A DNA stretch of 64,000 nt from JAABRU01 sp041390465 (GCA_041390465.1 JAWKPW010000002.1:62001-126000), one strand, 5' to 3'; shown: positions 43,829-53,317, counted from the stretch's first letter. The notes: generated by a model from the sequence alone, not told the origin. Made by a program: numbers and translations.

Positions 43829-44654
43829 GGAGGTTCTGATTCCTGTGGGCTTTTCCGTCACAGCGGATGCGCCTGTGATGAGTCAGTCCCCGGAGGCCGA
43901 CATCCTGCTGATCCGGAAGGAAAGTGATGAACAGCACCCGGAACAGAGGAACCGTCTGCCGGATGGCATGCGGGAGAGCAGCGCCTCCCATATGCTCATT
44001 GAGTTCAAATACACCGAATCTGTCAATGAAAATGCCTTTCGCCAGATACTGGGCTATGACACTTTTTACAGACGGACAAACCGGCTGACAGACAAAGAAC
44101 TGCAGTCCTTTGTCATCAGTGCGAAAATTCCGCAGGAGCGTGTTCTCACGGAATTCGGATATGCTCAAACGGAAACGGCCGGGGTTTACCGCAGCACAAA
44201 TCCGCTGCTGAAGAAAATTCCGCTCCTGTCTCTCAATGAGCTTTCCAATGAACCGCACAATGTGTATGTCAAATGTTTTGCCAGCCGCAGAAAGGAGAAG
44301 CAGTCGGCCTTTGACACCCTGAGACAGAGCGAACTGAAAAAATTTGATTTTCAGTTTCGGGGTTATGTTGACGGTCTTTGGTGCCTGTGGTTTGATGCAA
44401 TAAAAGGAGGATATGACATGAAAACAGAACTGACCCCGGAAAAGATTTCCGAAATGGGAAGAAAATGGTTTGACATGGTTTTTTCCACTCTGCCCGCAGA
44501 AGAGGTGATGTCAAGATACAGACCTGAAGATCGTCTCAAAGGGCTCAGACCCGAAGATCGTCTCAAAGGGCTCAGATCTGAAGATCTGCTTAAAAATCTC
44601 AGACCCGAGGAAATTGAGGCATATCTGAAAAAAATACGGAAAAAAACACAGTGA
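43767..44654 (+). CDS. Rpn/PD-(D/E)xK nuclease-family protein with C-terminal nonapeptide repeats (295 aa)
   Basis: The core D45 in EADILLIRK and E79-F-K81 in HMLIEFKYT, followed by FRQILGYDTFYRR, match the PD-(D/E)xK nuclease fold of the Rpn/transposase-like family, which promotes recombination in some bacteria. Residues about 250-285 hold four tandem copies of a nine-residue unit (RPEDRLKGL, RPEDRLKGL, RSEDLLKNL, RPEEIEAYL), repeated also at DNA level. Such tails are frequent in the family and vary in copy number. The gene overlaps the upstream membrane-protein gene by 62 bases. Its place inside a sensory operon is odd and may reflect insertion. Confidence 0.7.
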   Translation: METSSERPAKQWHRLFVRLIEEVLIPVGFSVTADAPVMSQSPEADILLIRKESDEQHPEQRNRLPDGMRESSASHMLIEFKYTESVNENAFRQILGYDTFYRRTNRLTDKELQSFVISAKIPQERVLTEFGYAQTETAGVYRSTNPLLKKIPLLSLNELSNEPHNVYVKCFASRRKEKQSAFDTLRQSELKKFDFQFRGYVDGLWCLWFDAIKGGYDMKTELTPEKISEMGRKWFDMVFSTLPAEEVMSRYRPEDRLKGLRPEDRLKGLRSEDLLKNLRPEEIEAYLKKIRKKTQ

Positions 44655-44679
44655 AAAAAGAATATATCCCGGTTTTCCC

Positions 44680-45153
44680 ATGAAAAAATTTTTCCTTATA
44701 CTCTTTTCAGGCGCAGGAATTTTTTTTCTGCTTTATTCCCCTGCATTGGCCACTCAGCCCCACGGCGCTCCCGAGGGGCTGTATGTGCATCAGTTGTCCC
44801 ATCTCTTTTTCGTTTTCTCCATGACAGTTCTCATCTACTGGCTGCGCATGCGGAATCTGGTGCGCGAGATCGGCTGGCGTTATATTCAGTATGCAGCTTT
44901 TTTTTTCATTCTCTGGACATTGGACGCGTTTGCCGCGCATATGCTGGATGAGCAGTTTGAATGGGTGAAAGTGACACGCGTGGATCCCTGGCATCTCTGC
45001 CTGGATGCTTCCCATGAATGGATCAGCATTTTCTATTATCTCATCAAACTGGATCATCTGCTCTGTGTCCCGGCCATTGTTTTTCTGTATGCAGGACTGA
45101 AACGGCTTTCCGCATCTGCCGGGCCGGAAAAGGGCAAGGGGAAAATCCCATGA
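44680..45153 (+). CDS. Membrane protein with N-terminal signal, unknown function (157 aa)
   Basis: A signal-like segment (residues 1-24, ending ALA) is followed by three hydrophobic helices (about 38-56, 68-88, 118-140). His and Asp residues are common near the membrane (HGAPEGLYVHQLSHLF, HMLDEQF, DASHEW), which may point to metal or haem binding. Its stop overlaps the start of the histidine kinase by four bases, so it is probably a sensory partner of the kinase. No named family recognised. Confidence 0.6.
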   Translation: MKKFFLILFSGAGIFFLLYSPALATQPHGAPEGLYVHQLSHLFFVFSMTVLIYWLRMRNLVREIGWRYIQYAAFFFILWTLDAFAAHMLDEQFEWVKVTRVDPWHLCLDASHEWISIFYYLIKLDHLLCVPAIVFLYAGLKRLSASAGPEKGKGKIP

Positions 45154-46319
45154 CTGTCACTGCCCTTCCCATATGGACGGTGGATATGGCCGGATCTGTG
45201 CTGATGATTCTGTTTTCCTTTTTGTGTCTGCATCATATCCGCTGCCTGAACCGCCGTGATCCGGACAATCTGATTTGGACCTACCTGCTCTGGGTCTGCT
45301 ATTTTCTGGCCGGGTTTGCCATTTCCCGCTCTGCCGGACATATCCTCAAACAGATACTCATTGTTTCCCAGTACAGGGAAGTCTGGGAGACCATCCGTCC
45401 CTACAGCGGAACCATCAACACCTTCATGCTCATTCTGGTGGCAGCCACAACACTTTTTTTTGAGCGTGTCTGGCAGGTGTATCAGAATATTCTCAATGAC
45501 CGTCAGGCGCTCCGGTCTGCACACGCCAATCTGCTGCATCTGAATGAAAACCTGGAAAAACGGGTGCAGGAGAGAACCGAAGCTCTGGCCCGGTCGGAAA
45601 AACAGATCGCACAGGCCGACAAGCTGGCTTCCATCGGCCAGTTTTCCTCCGGCATTGCCCATGAAATCAACAATCCCCTGGGCATCATTCTGGGCTATAC
45701 GCAACTGCTGCTCCGGGAGGAAAATCCGGAATCCGCAAAATACGAAGATCTGAAAACCATTGAAAAGCATGTGAAAACCTGCAAATCCATTGTGGAGGAT
45801 CTGCTCAATTTCGCGCGAAGTTCCAAACCGGTGGAAGGGCCGGTCTGCATTCATGACTGCATGGAGGACGTGCTCATGTTCCTCCAGCACCGCTCTGCGC
45901 CGGATGAAACCGAAATTGTGAAAAACTATGACCGATCTGTTCCGAAAATGATTCTGGATGAAAAAAAGATCAAGCAGGTTTTCATCAATCTGATGATGAA
46001 TGCCATTCACGCGATTGGCAAAAAGGGCAAAATTGCCATCACAACCGCTTATGAAGCGTCCAAAAATCAGGTGCGGATAAAAATAGCGGATACAGGCTAC
46101 GGCATTGAAAAAAAGAATCTGACCAAAATTTTTGATCCCTTTTTCACCACCAAACCCACAGGCGAGGGAACCGGGCTGGGACTGGCCGTGAGCTATGGAA
46201 TCATCAAAAATCACGGCGGAGAAATCCTGGTGGAAAGCGAACCGGGCAGAGGTGCTGAATTTGCCATTGTTCTTCCCACGGCCGGAAGAATGGGACAGTG
46301 TGAGGTTTCCCATGAATAA
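45150..46319 (+). CDS. Membrane-bound sensor histidine kinase (389 aa)
   Basis: Three membrane helices in the first 110 residues, then a coiled coil (LNENLEKRVQERTEALARSEKQ), the dimerisation domain with the phosphorylated H171 (SSGIAHEINNPLG), and the ATPase domain with N (VFINLMMNAIHAI), G1 (IADTGYGIEKKNL), F (FDPFFTTKP) and G2 (GTGLGLAVS) boxes. All kinase motifs are intact. The sensor part is the membrane region alone, perhaps with the 157-aa partner encoded directly upstream (4-base overlap). The stop overlaps the start of the response regulator by 8 bases. Together they form the two-component system of the operon. Confidence 0.92.
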   Translation: MTVTALPIWTVDMAGSVLMILFSFLCLHHIRCLNRRDPDNLIWTYLLWVCYFLAGFAISRSAGHILKQILIVSQYREVWETIRPYSGTINTFMLILVAATTLFFERVWQVYQNILNDRQALRSAHANLLHLNENLEKRVQERTEALARSEKQIAQADKLASIGQFSSGIAHEINNPLGIILGYTQLLLREENPESAKYEDLKTIEKHVKTCKSIVEDLLNFARSSKPVEGPVCIHDCMEDVLMFLQHRSAPDETEIVKNYDRSVPKMILDEKKIKQVFINLMMNAIHAIGKKGKIAITTAYEASKNQVRIKIADTGYGIEKKNLTKIFDPFFTTKPTGEGTGLGLAVSYGIIKNHGGEILVESEPGRGAEFAIVLPTAGRMGQCEVSHE

Positions 46320-47712
46320 ATGCACCATACTCATTGTGGATGATGAACCGGACATGCTCCGCCTGCTCAAACGCAGTCTGGAGCCGGATCTGCACTGCCG
46401 GGTGGAAACCGAATCCTCTCCCCGGCAGGCCCTGCAGCGTGCTGCATCAGAAAATTTTGATCTGGTGCTTGCAGACATCAAAATGCCGGAAATGGACGGG
46501 CTGGAACTGCTGGGGCTGATCAAAAAAGACCGGCCTGATCTGACTGTGCTGATGATGACCGGTCACGGAACCATTGAAACTGCAGTGGAGGCCATGAAAT
46601 ACGGGGCCTATGATTTCATCACCAAGCCGTTTGACCATGATGCGCTGGTGCTGCGGCTGGAAAAGGCGTTGGAGCGCAGCACCCTGATCAAAGAAAATAT
46701 GCGCCTGAAAAAGGCAAGTTCTCCGGAGCATATCTTTCAGAATCTGGTGGGGAAAAGCCCAGTCATGCAGAGGGTGTTTGAAACCATCCGCATGGTCGCG
46801 AATACGGATCTGACCGTGCTGATTACCGGCGAATCCGGAACCGGCAAGGATCTGACCGCGCGTGCCGTTCACGCGCTCAGTCCCCGCAGCACAGGCCCGT
46901 ATGTGGCTGTCAACTGCCCCACTGTGCCGGAGCAGATTCTGGAAAGTGAACTTTTCGGATACAGAAAAGGGGCCTTCACCCATGCCACCCGGAACAGAGC
47001 AGGACTGTTTCAGGAGGCTGACAGGGGATCGATTTTTCTGGATGAAATCGGGGATGTGAGTCCGGCCATCCAGACCAAACTCCTGCGGGTATTGCAGGAA
47101 AAGGAATTCAAGGCTCTGGGTGACAACCGCATCATCAAAGTGGATGTGCGCATCATTGCCTCCACCAATCAGGATTTGAGGGAAAAAATCCGCAAAGGGG
47201 AATTCCGGGAGGATTTCTTCTACCGTCTCAATGTTCTTCCTGTGCATCTTCCGCCCCTGCGGGAACGGAGAGAGGACATTCCCCTGATTGTCAGTCATCT
47301 GCTGCAAAGGCACGGGGAAAAACTTGGCAAACCCGGTATGCGAATTTCTTCGGAACTCATGGGAATTTTTATGGAACGCCAATGGGAAGGCAATATCCGG
47401 GAACTGGAAAACACCGTGGTGCGGGGAATGCTTTTTTCCAGCGGAGAGGAAATCCGGCCCGGGGATATCGGATTTGACAAAATCCCGCAGAGCGGGGAAT
47501 GCGTGATACCAGAAAAGGATTTCAGGGGGCTTTCCTACAAAGATGCAAAAGAGGAAAACCTGAAGCACTTCAATGAAATTTATATCGGAAATCTGCTGAA
47601 GCAGACCGGCGGCAATGTCACCCAGGCCGCGCAGCTCTGCGGACTGGAGCGCCAGTCTCTGCAGCAGGTCATGCGCCGTTACGGCATTGCCGCGGATGCG
47701 TTTCGGGAATAA
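46312..47712 (+). CDS. Sigma-54-dependent response regulator, NtrC family (466 aa)
   Basis: Receiver domain (IVDDEPD at 8-14, phosphorylation site D55 in LADIKMP, FITKPFD with the conserved Lys near 104). AAA+ domain with Walker A GESGTGKD (about 171), Walker B GSIFLDEIGD, and ELFGYRKGAFTHA in the sigma-54 contact loop at 220-225. C-terminal Fis-type helix-turn-helix: GGNVTQAAQLCGLERQSLQQVMRRYGI. In place of the usual GAFTGA this protein has GAFTHA. It is the likely activator of the sigma-54 promoter at 41741. The start at 46312 overlaps the kinase stop. Confidence 0.92.
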   Translation: MNKCTILIVDDEPDMLRLLKRSLEPDLHCRVETESSPRQALQRAASENFDLVLADIKMPEMDGLELLGLIKKDRPDLTVLMMTGHGTIETAVEAMKYGAYDFITKPFDHDALVLRLEKALERSTLIKENMRLKKASSPEHIFQNLVGKSPVMQRVFETIRMVANTDLTVLITGESGTGKDLTARAVHALSPRSTGPYVAVNCPTVPEQILESELFGYRKGAFTHATRNRAGLFQEADRGSIFLDEIGDVSPAIQTKLLRVLQEKEFKALGDNRIIKVDVRIIASTNQDLREKIRKGEFREDFFYRLNVLPVHLPPLRERREDIPLIVSHLLQRHGEKLGKPGMRISSELMGIFMERQWEGNIRELENTVVRGMLFSSGEEIRPGDIGFDKIPQSGECVIPEKDFRGLSYKDAKEENLKHFNEIYIGNLLKQTGGNVTQAAQLCGLERQSLQQVMRRYGIAADAFRE

Positions 47713-47916
47713 TGTGCTGAATTGCTGCTCCAATTCCTGACAGCAGACTTTCACCGCTTTGCAGCCTTCCGGCTTTCCGGCAACTCATCCAAATCATCCC
47801 CTTATGCCAACGGTATGCGTTGATCTGTCCCCTGCGGCAGTGTATAAAGGGATTTCAGAAAATCCGCAGTGTTTGCTCTTTTGCCCTTTGCGGGTCAAGT
47901 GTCTGAACCCGGATTC

Positions 47917-48043
47917 ATACCGATTCTCCTTTGAAACCATGCTTTTTTTACCACAAGGGACACAAAAAAAGGACAGCACTGTCAAAATCTGCGGAGAATC
48001 GGCTTTGCCTTCCGCAACGTATGGTTCAGCAGAGAATTGGTAT
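47917..48043. repeat. MITE-like element, type I, 127 bp
   Basis: Left end ATACCGATTCTCCTTTGAAACCATGC, here shown as ATACCGATTCTCC; right end GAATTGGTAT. The interior has AAGGGACACA and CAGCACTGTCAAAATC, then GAATCGGC and TTGCCTTCCGCAA, shared with 58224-58375. It is followed after one base by a type II element. Confidence 0.8.
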
Positions 48044-48044
48044 C

Positions 48045-48175
48045 ATACCAATTCCCCATTGAAAAGATACTTGCAAGCAGGAAAAAAAGAGGTTTCGTGT
48101 GTTCAAAAACCGGATTTTTCGAAAAATCCGGTTTTTCTGAAAAACTTGTGTTTCAGATCAATGGCGAATTGGTAT
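48045..48175. repeat. MITE-like element, type II, 131 bp
   Basis: Left end ATACCAATTCCCCATTGAA, right end CAATGGCGAATTGGTAT. The interior GATACTTGCAAGCAGGAAA and a family-A palindrome (48105-48137) are shared with 58089-58221. It lies directly against the broken DUF3131 reading frame. Confidence 0.8.
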
Positions 48176-48664
48176 CATATTTTCACAGCCCGAACCGATT
48201 CCCGCGTGCCGGAAGACCCCTTTCAGATATTCAGCACCATCTTTGCCGAAGGATATTCCTGGAATGTGCTTACGGAAAAAGGGGATTATTGCAAAGAGGC
48301 AGCCCTGGTTTCCACCAAGGCTGCCTTTGGCATGCGGGTGCTGTGGAAAACACCCTGTACGGATCAGTTGATGCGGATAATGGCCTGTCTGCATGATCCG
48401 GAAAGGGGCTGGTATGAGGGACGGTTTGAACAGAGCGGAGGATATCTGAAAGCCCTTACCATTGAAACCAAGGCCACAGTCCTGGAAGCCCTGTTGTACA
48501 AGGCAAAGGGAAAGATTTTTCCGGGAAACACCCAGCCCGGACTTTATGAAAAAATCATAGCGGAACCTTTCAAAAGAGAGGGAAAATGTTTTCCGCCTGA
48601 ACAGAAACCCTGTCCGGAGTCCCCCTTCGCGCGTGTTTCCCAGCCTTCTGAATTTCCAGACTGA
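48176..48664 (+). pseudogene. C-terminal remnant of a DUF3131 protein
   Basis: The frame reads FSTIFAEGYSWNVL, then STKAAFGMRVLW, DPERGWYEGRFEQSGGYLKALTIETKATVLEALLYKAKG, which is the end of a DUF3131 domain (the GWYEGRYE and LTLNTNAVVLEALLY blocks), a domain that resembles alpha/alpha-barrel glycoside hydrolases. Everything N-terminal is missing: upstream lie two MITE-like elements and then the unrelated regulator gene. The open frame through the elements is not meaningful. It is a leftover after element insertion and deletion. Confidence 0.7.
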
Positions 48665-48667
48665 AGC

Positions 48668-51177
48668 TCACATTTTGGTCACGCGCGCCTGCGCAAGAGA
48701 TTCCTCGGAAATGCCGAAGAGTGCCGAAACCGCGTCAGCGGGACGGATCATCTTCCCCGGTTCAGTACGCAGTTCCATTTCGATTTCATCCGGAGAAATG
48801 CGCTCCAGCCGCAGCAGCCCCTCCTTCAAATCCAGTGTTTTTGTCATGCCTTTTTTGTTTGTCCTGCTTACAGGAATTTTCTCTGCCCGGGAAAAACAGG
48901 CAAAACCTTTTTCATCAAAAATTTCATCCCGCAGCCGCAGCCGGTACGTTGCGGATTCCGCTTTTGCGCGCGCGGATTTGGCCGGGGCAATCCGGCAGTT
49001 CAGAACCCGGAGCCCTTCGGGAAGACGGGCATTGAGCAGAGCCGGTACCTCTGCGGGACGGACAGGACCGGTGACTTTCATGAAAAAGCATTCAGACAGA
49101 CTTTCCATGCCCACAGGCAGGGGATTCCCAAAAGAAAGGGAAGGCATGGGATGAAAGCCCTGGGAATAGGCAAGCGGTATCCCGGCCGAGCGGAGGGCCC
49201 GCACAAAAAGGGAAACCATTTCCAGATGGCCGAAAAACCGGGCCTTGTCCCGTTTTTCATAAAAAAGCTGAAAGGTAAGGGGCAGGGAGCCGGCTTCCGG
49301 CTTCCGGCTTCCGGCTTCCGGTTTTTGGATTTTTTCCGCAGGAATCTTATCGCATATTCTGGGAGCAAGCGTGTCAAAATCACATACCCCGCAGAGATTG
49401 CACACACCTGTGCGGCAGTCTCCGGTGCTTTCCCCGGTCAGAGCCTTTTCCCACTCTGTTTTCAGAAATTCTTTTGTCACTCCGGTATCAATATGATCCC
49501 AGGGAAGCGGTTCCTCTGCATCCCGGACGCGGCGGGTGAAAAATTCCGCATCGGTTCCGCATTCCGCAATGGCCTGCTGCCACAGATCAAAGCGGAAATG
49601 ATCGCTCCATCCGTCCAGACGGCAGCCTTTTTCATGGGCGTTCACCAGCAGAGCCGACAGTCTGCGGTCTCCTCTGGCCCATAATCCCTCCAGAAAGCTG
49701 ATCTCCGGTTTCTGCCATTTGAATCCGACTCCGGGCATTTTCATCAGTTCATCCCGGAGCCGGAAAATTTTTTCCCGCGCCTCCTCAACGGAAATCTGCG
49801 GAAACCACTGAAAGGGCGTATGGGGCTTGGGAATAAAGGTTCCCACACTGACATTGATTTTCCCTTTTCGGCCTGCGCCTTTGATCTTGCGCAAATCCCG
49901 CACCAGTTCCGCAATGGCCTCAACATCTTCCTGGGTTTCTGTGGGCATGCCAATCATGAAATAGAGTTTGATGACCTGCCATCCGGCTGCGAATGCGTCT
50001 CTGACTGTGTCAAAAATATCCTGATGCGTGATGTTCTTGTTGATTGCATCCCGCATCCGCTGACTGCCTGCCTCGGGTGCAATGGTGAAACCGGTTTTGC
50101 GCACCTTCCGGATTTGTTCCATCAGTTCCGGGCTCAGGGTTCCGGCCCGCAGAGAGGGAAGGGAAATCGCGGTATGCGAGGCTTCGCATCTGTCCATAAG
50201 CCGGGACATGAGAAAATCAATGCAGGAATAATCGCCTGTGCTCAGGGAAAGAAGGGATATGTCTTCATATCCTGTGGATGCCAGCGCGGATTCAGAAAGG
50301 GAAAGAAGGGTTTCCGGGGAACGTTCCCGCACAGGCCGGTAGATCATTCCTGCCTGACAGAAGCGGCATCCCCTTGTGCATCCCCTGGCCACTTCCAGAC
50401 GGAGCCGGTCATGCACCGGTCTTCCAAAGGGAACCACAGGTGCATCCGGAAAGGGGGCTTTGTCCAAATCCGGCACAGCCGCGCGCTTTGCCGAAGCATA
50501 ATCCGGAAATCGGGGAGAAAGAGTCTGAAAACCGTTTTCATCATAACCGGGCACAAAAAAGGAAGGGATATACACCCCCTGAATTCGTGACCATTGTCTC
50601 AGCAGATCTTCCCGATTTTTTTTTCCGGATTCTTTCCATTTCAGCCAGACTTCTGCCATTTCCGCAATGACAGATTCTCCGTCCCCGATCACCATGGCAT
50701 CAAAAAAATCCGCGACCGGTTCGGGATTGCAGGTGCAGGGTCCGCCCGCGATAATCGGGATGGGATTCACTGCGCTCCATGACCGGAAAGGAAGGCCGCA
50801 AGATCCAAGAATGGTGAGAATATTGGTGTAATTGAGTTCATAAACAGACCAAAGACCCGATGATGTCAAACTCGTGCATGGGGGGTTCCGGATTCCAGAC
50901 TTGTCAGCGCCAGTCCCACGAAGATCAGACCGGGCCTCCATGTCGGCTACGGGCGCAAAACCCGTTCTGCGAAATTTCCGGACCGGTTCTCCAGAATATG
51001 GCAGAGAATCTGTATGCCGAAATGGGAAGTGCCGATTTCATACAAATCCGGAAAAGCCAGAGCAATGCGAAACTTGCTGTATCCGGATCTTTTCTGACCG
51101 TGTTGATCTCTGTGCCCAGATAGGCGGGAGAGTTTTCCGCCAGAGGGCAATATGTCTTGCATGTTTGTGTATTTCAT
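48668..51177 (-). CDS. TIGR03960 radical SAM protein fused to DUF2344 (TIGR03936), N-terminus frameshifted
   Basis: Order: N-terminal cobalamin-binding-like part (KFRIALAFPDLYEIGTSHFGIQILCHIL, then YELNYTNILTILG and IIAGGPCTCNPEPVADFFDAMVIGDGE), a radical SAM core with CTRGCRFCQAG (CxxxCxxC) and EAGSQRMRDAINK, and a C-terminal DUF2344 domain (FYEKRDKARFFGHLEMVSLFVRALRSAGIPLAYSQGFHPMPSLSFG). The fusion is common in Desulfobacterota; the substrate is unknown. The frame is broken between 50860 and 50950: GTTTTGCGCCC lacks one T expected for the VFAP motif, and further indels follow. Start at the ATG at 51177 with AAGGAG upstream. The break coincides with the beginning of the frameshift block that runs to 58 kb. 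Confidence 0.82.
49291..49321. repeat. Heptanucleotide tandem repeat CGGCTTC x4.4 inside a coding region
   Basis: CGGCTTC is repeated four times plus CGG, in the linker between the radical SAM and DUF2344 domains (encoding KPEAGSR repeats on the minus strand). As the unit is 7 bases, gain or loss of one copy shifts the frame. Confidence 0.85.
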
Positions 51178-51424
51178 GGTATCTTTATACTCCTTGTATT
51201 ACGATCCGAAAAATAATCAGGCAGTAAAAAAATGAACCGGAAGCGGCAAACCCCTCCGGTCCGTTCTGGCGGATGTATCGGGAATGGAAAGCAAATACCG
51301 AAACCTGAACCTCCGGGAATTGAGAAATGCCGATAAAATACAGACTATAATCATCAGGAGAAGAAAATACAAATTTCCCCGGCAGAAAAAAACAAGAATA
51401 ATGCAGTCAAAAGTCTTTCAGATA

Positions 51425-51453
51425 TTGACAAATAATCCTACATAAAATATAAT
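51425..51453 (+). promoter_or_regulatory. Perfect consensus sigma-70 promoter upstream of the CODH/ACS operon
   Basis: TTGACA (51425-51430) and TATAAT (51448-51453) are exactly 17 bases apart, both hexamers perfect. The operon start codon lies 226 bases downstream, leaving a long leader in which other control could act. The pair is the best promoter match in the window. Confidence 0.7.
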
Positions 51454-51678
51454 GTTCCGTCTGTATTATGAGAAGTTATGTAAACGCAGTGCTTTTGCGG
51501 ATCACCTGAATCCGATGGAATATTTCAGGTGCATAATACAAACAGGGACCTTTGAAGAAAGGAGGACGAATCATTTTTGAGGGCAAAGGGTATGAAACTC
51601 TGTTGCCTTTTTTTTGGGTTCATCATTTGTCGGGCTTGAATCAATCACATGTCAGAACATCCGGAAGGAGGTACGAAC

Positions 51679-53240
51679 TTGGCTTTTAAATTTTACAAAG
51701 AATCTATTCCGGCGCAGTGGAAAGGAAGTGACGCTGGGAAAAAGAAAACCGTCACAGTCGGCGGGAAGTTCTGCTATCCTTTCTACCAGTTTGGAAGGGA
51801 AAATGCCACACAAACCCCAAAATCAGCATGGAAGTGTGGGATATTAAACCGGATGACTGGGCTGAAGCCGCAGTAAAACCGTTTGAGGATGTCATTAGTG
51901 ACCAGCGGCATGGGCAAAGAAATGCGTGGAAAAATACGGAGCCTGACATGATCACCCTTCAACTCATAAGCATTGATCCCAATGACAAAAATGCCAGCCC
52001 TGCCGAAGCAGTGGCCACAGTGAAAAAAGTGATGTCCGCTGTTGATGTTCCCCTTGCAGTATGGGGCACGGGCTCTCCCCAGAAAGATGAGGAAGTGCTG
52101 AAAAAGGTGGCCGGGGACTGTCCAGAGACCAATCTGGTTCTCGGCCCTGTGGAAGACAAGAACCTAAAGGTATCAGCGCGGCACGATGAGTTTCCCGGCC
52201 ACTCCGTCATTTCATCCTCGCCACATCGATGTCAACCTTGCCAAACGGTGAACATCGGCTTCTGGAAAGCCTGGGCATGCCTGGACAACGTGATTGTGGA
52301 TCCCCACCACAGGCGGTCTGGGATACGGAATGGAATACAGTTACTCTGTCATGGAACTGCTCAGAATGGCCGCCATGAACCAAGGGCGATGACAAACTCA
52401 AACCTCCCTCTGTACAACAATCTGGTTTCGAGGTCTGGGGCCAAAGAAACAAAACTGAAAGCGACGAATGCCCCGACGCTGGGCGATCCGAGACGCGCGG
52501 CATTCTGATGGAAGCGGTGGGAGCTGTTGCCTATCTGCTGGCAGGCTCCGATGTGCTGGTCATGCGTCATCCGAAGCTGTGCGCATGGTCAGAGCCTTTA
52601 TTGATCTGCTTGCTGATGGCGGATCAGCAGACAAAATTAGCCCCATCGCCAAAGCACTCCCGACCGCCCGATATTGATTTCTCTGACTCTGGCTCCCAAA
52701 CCGGATCTGACCATTGAAGAAGAAAAAGAAAGGCTGCTCCGGCCGCAAAACCCGCGGCAAAACCCTGCGCCGCTCTAGGAGCCATGACTCCGGCCGCTCC
52801 CAAAGCAGAAGCCAAACCCAGCTGGCACGCTCCGGCCGCTCCAAAGCAAGTCGGCTCCTGCCGCTCCGGCAGTTTGATCTTTGCCATGAAAGCCCGCATC
52901 GGAAGCGGAAATCAAAGCCAAAATGGAAGCTGAAGCCAAGTCAACCGCTGATGCAGAAACACGGAAATTAAGCGTAGGAAACAAGAAAAAGAAAACAGAA
53001 AGCTGAAGCCAAAGCAAAGGCTGAAGCCGAGGCAAAAGCCAAAGCAGAAGCGCGCTGATGGCAAAACTGGAAGCAAGAGGCACAGGTAATCCGTCAGGCG
53101 GCTGACAAGGCAAGCCGAACGGCTGGCAGATCTAGCGCCAGAAAAGCCAAGGCTGATGCGGAAATAATGGGCTTGACCCCGTGCTCACCAAAACACATTA
53201 CGATGATGTTGAGCATATGAACTGGGCCAACCACCAGACC
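51679..53240 (+). pseudogene. acsD: Corrinoid iron-sulfur protein small subunit (AcsD/CdhD), frameshifted, with long Ala/Lys/Glu-rich tail
   Basis: Starts with TTG at 51679 behind AAGGAGGT: AFKFYKESIPAQW. Later pieces are MEVWDIKPDDWAEAAVKPFEDV, DMITLQLISIDPNDKNASPAEAVATVKKVMSAVDVPLAVWGTGSPQKDEEVLKK, NLVLGPVEDKN, VISSSPHRC-DVNLAK, GYGMEYSYSVMELLRMAAM and ILMEAVGAVAYLLAGSDVLVMRHP. With AcsC it forms the corrinoid protein that passes the methyl group to acetyl-CoA synthase. From about 52720 on, an Ala/Lys/Glu-rich region follows (PAAKPAAKP, AEAKAKAEAEAK) of about 150 residues, ending near 53240. Indels occur every 50-150 bases. The end is approximate. Confidence 0.75.
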
Positions 53241-53317
53241 ATAGAACCGTCTACTTTTTTTATCCATCATTATAAATTATCCATTGCCAACAAATCCTCA
53301 ACAGAAGGAAAAGATAC

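Noticed and set aside
45054..47754. Long minus-strand frames (489 and 435 codons) opposite the kinase and regulator
   Set aside because: Antisense shadows of intact kinase and NtrC-type genes with complete motif sets.
47759..48175. N-terminal half of the 301-codon frame that ends in DUF3131
   Set aside because: It only translates the two MITE-like elements; the protein similarity starts after 48176.
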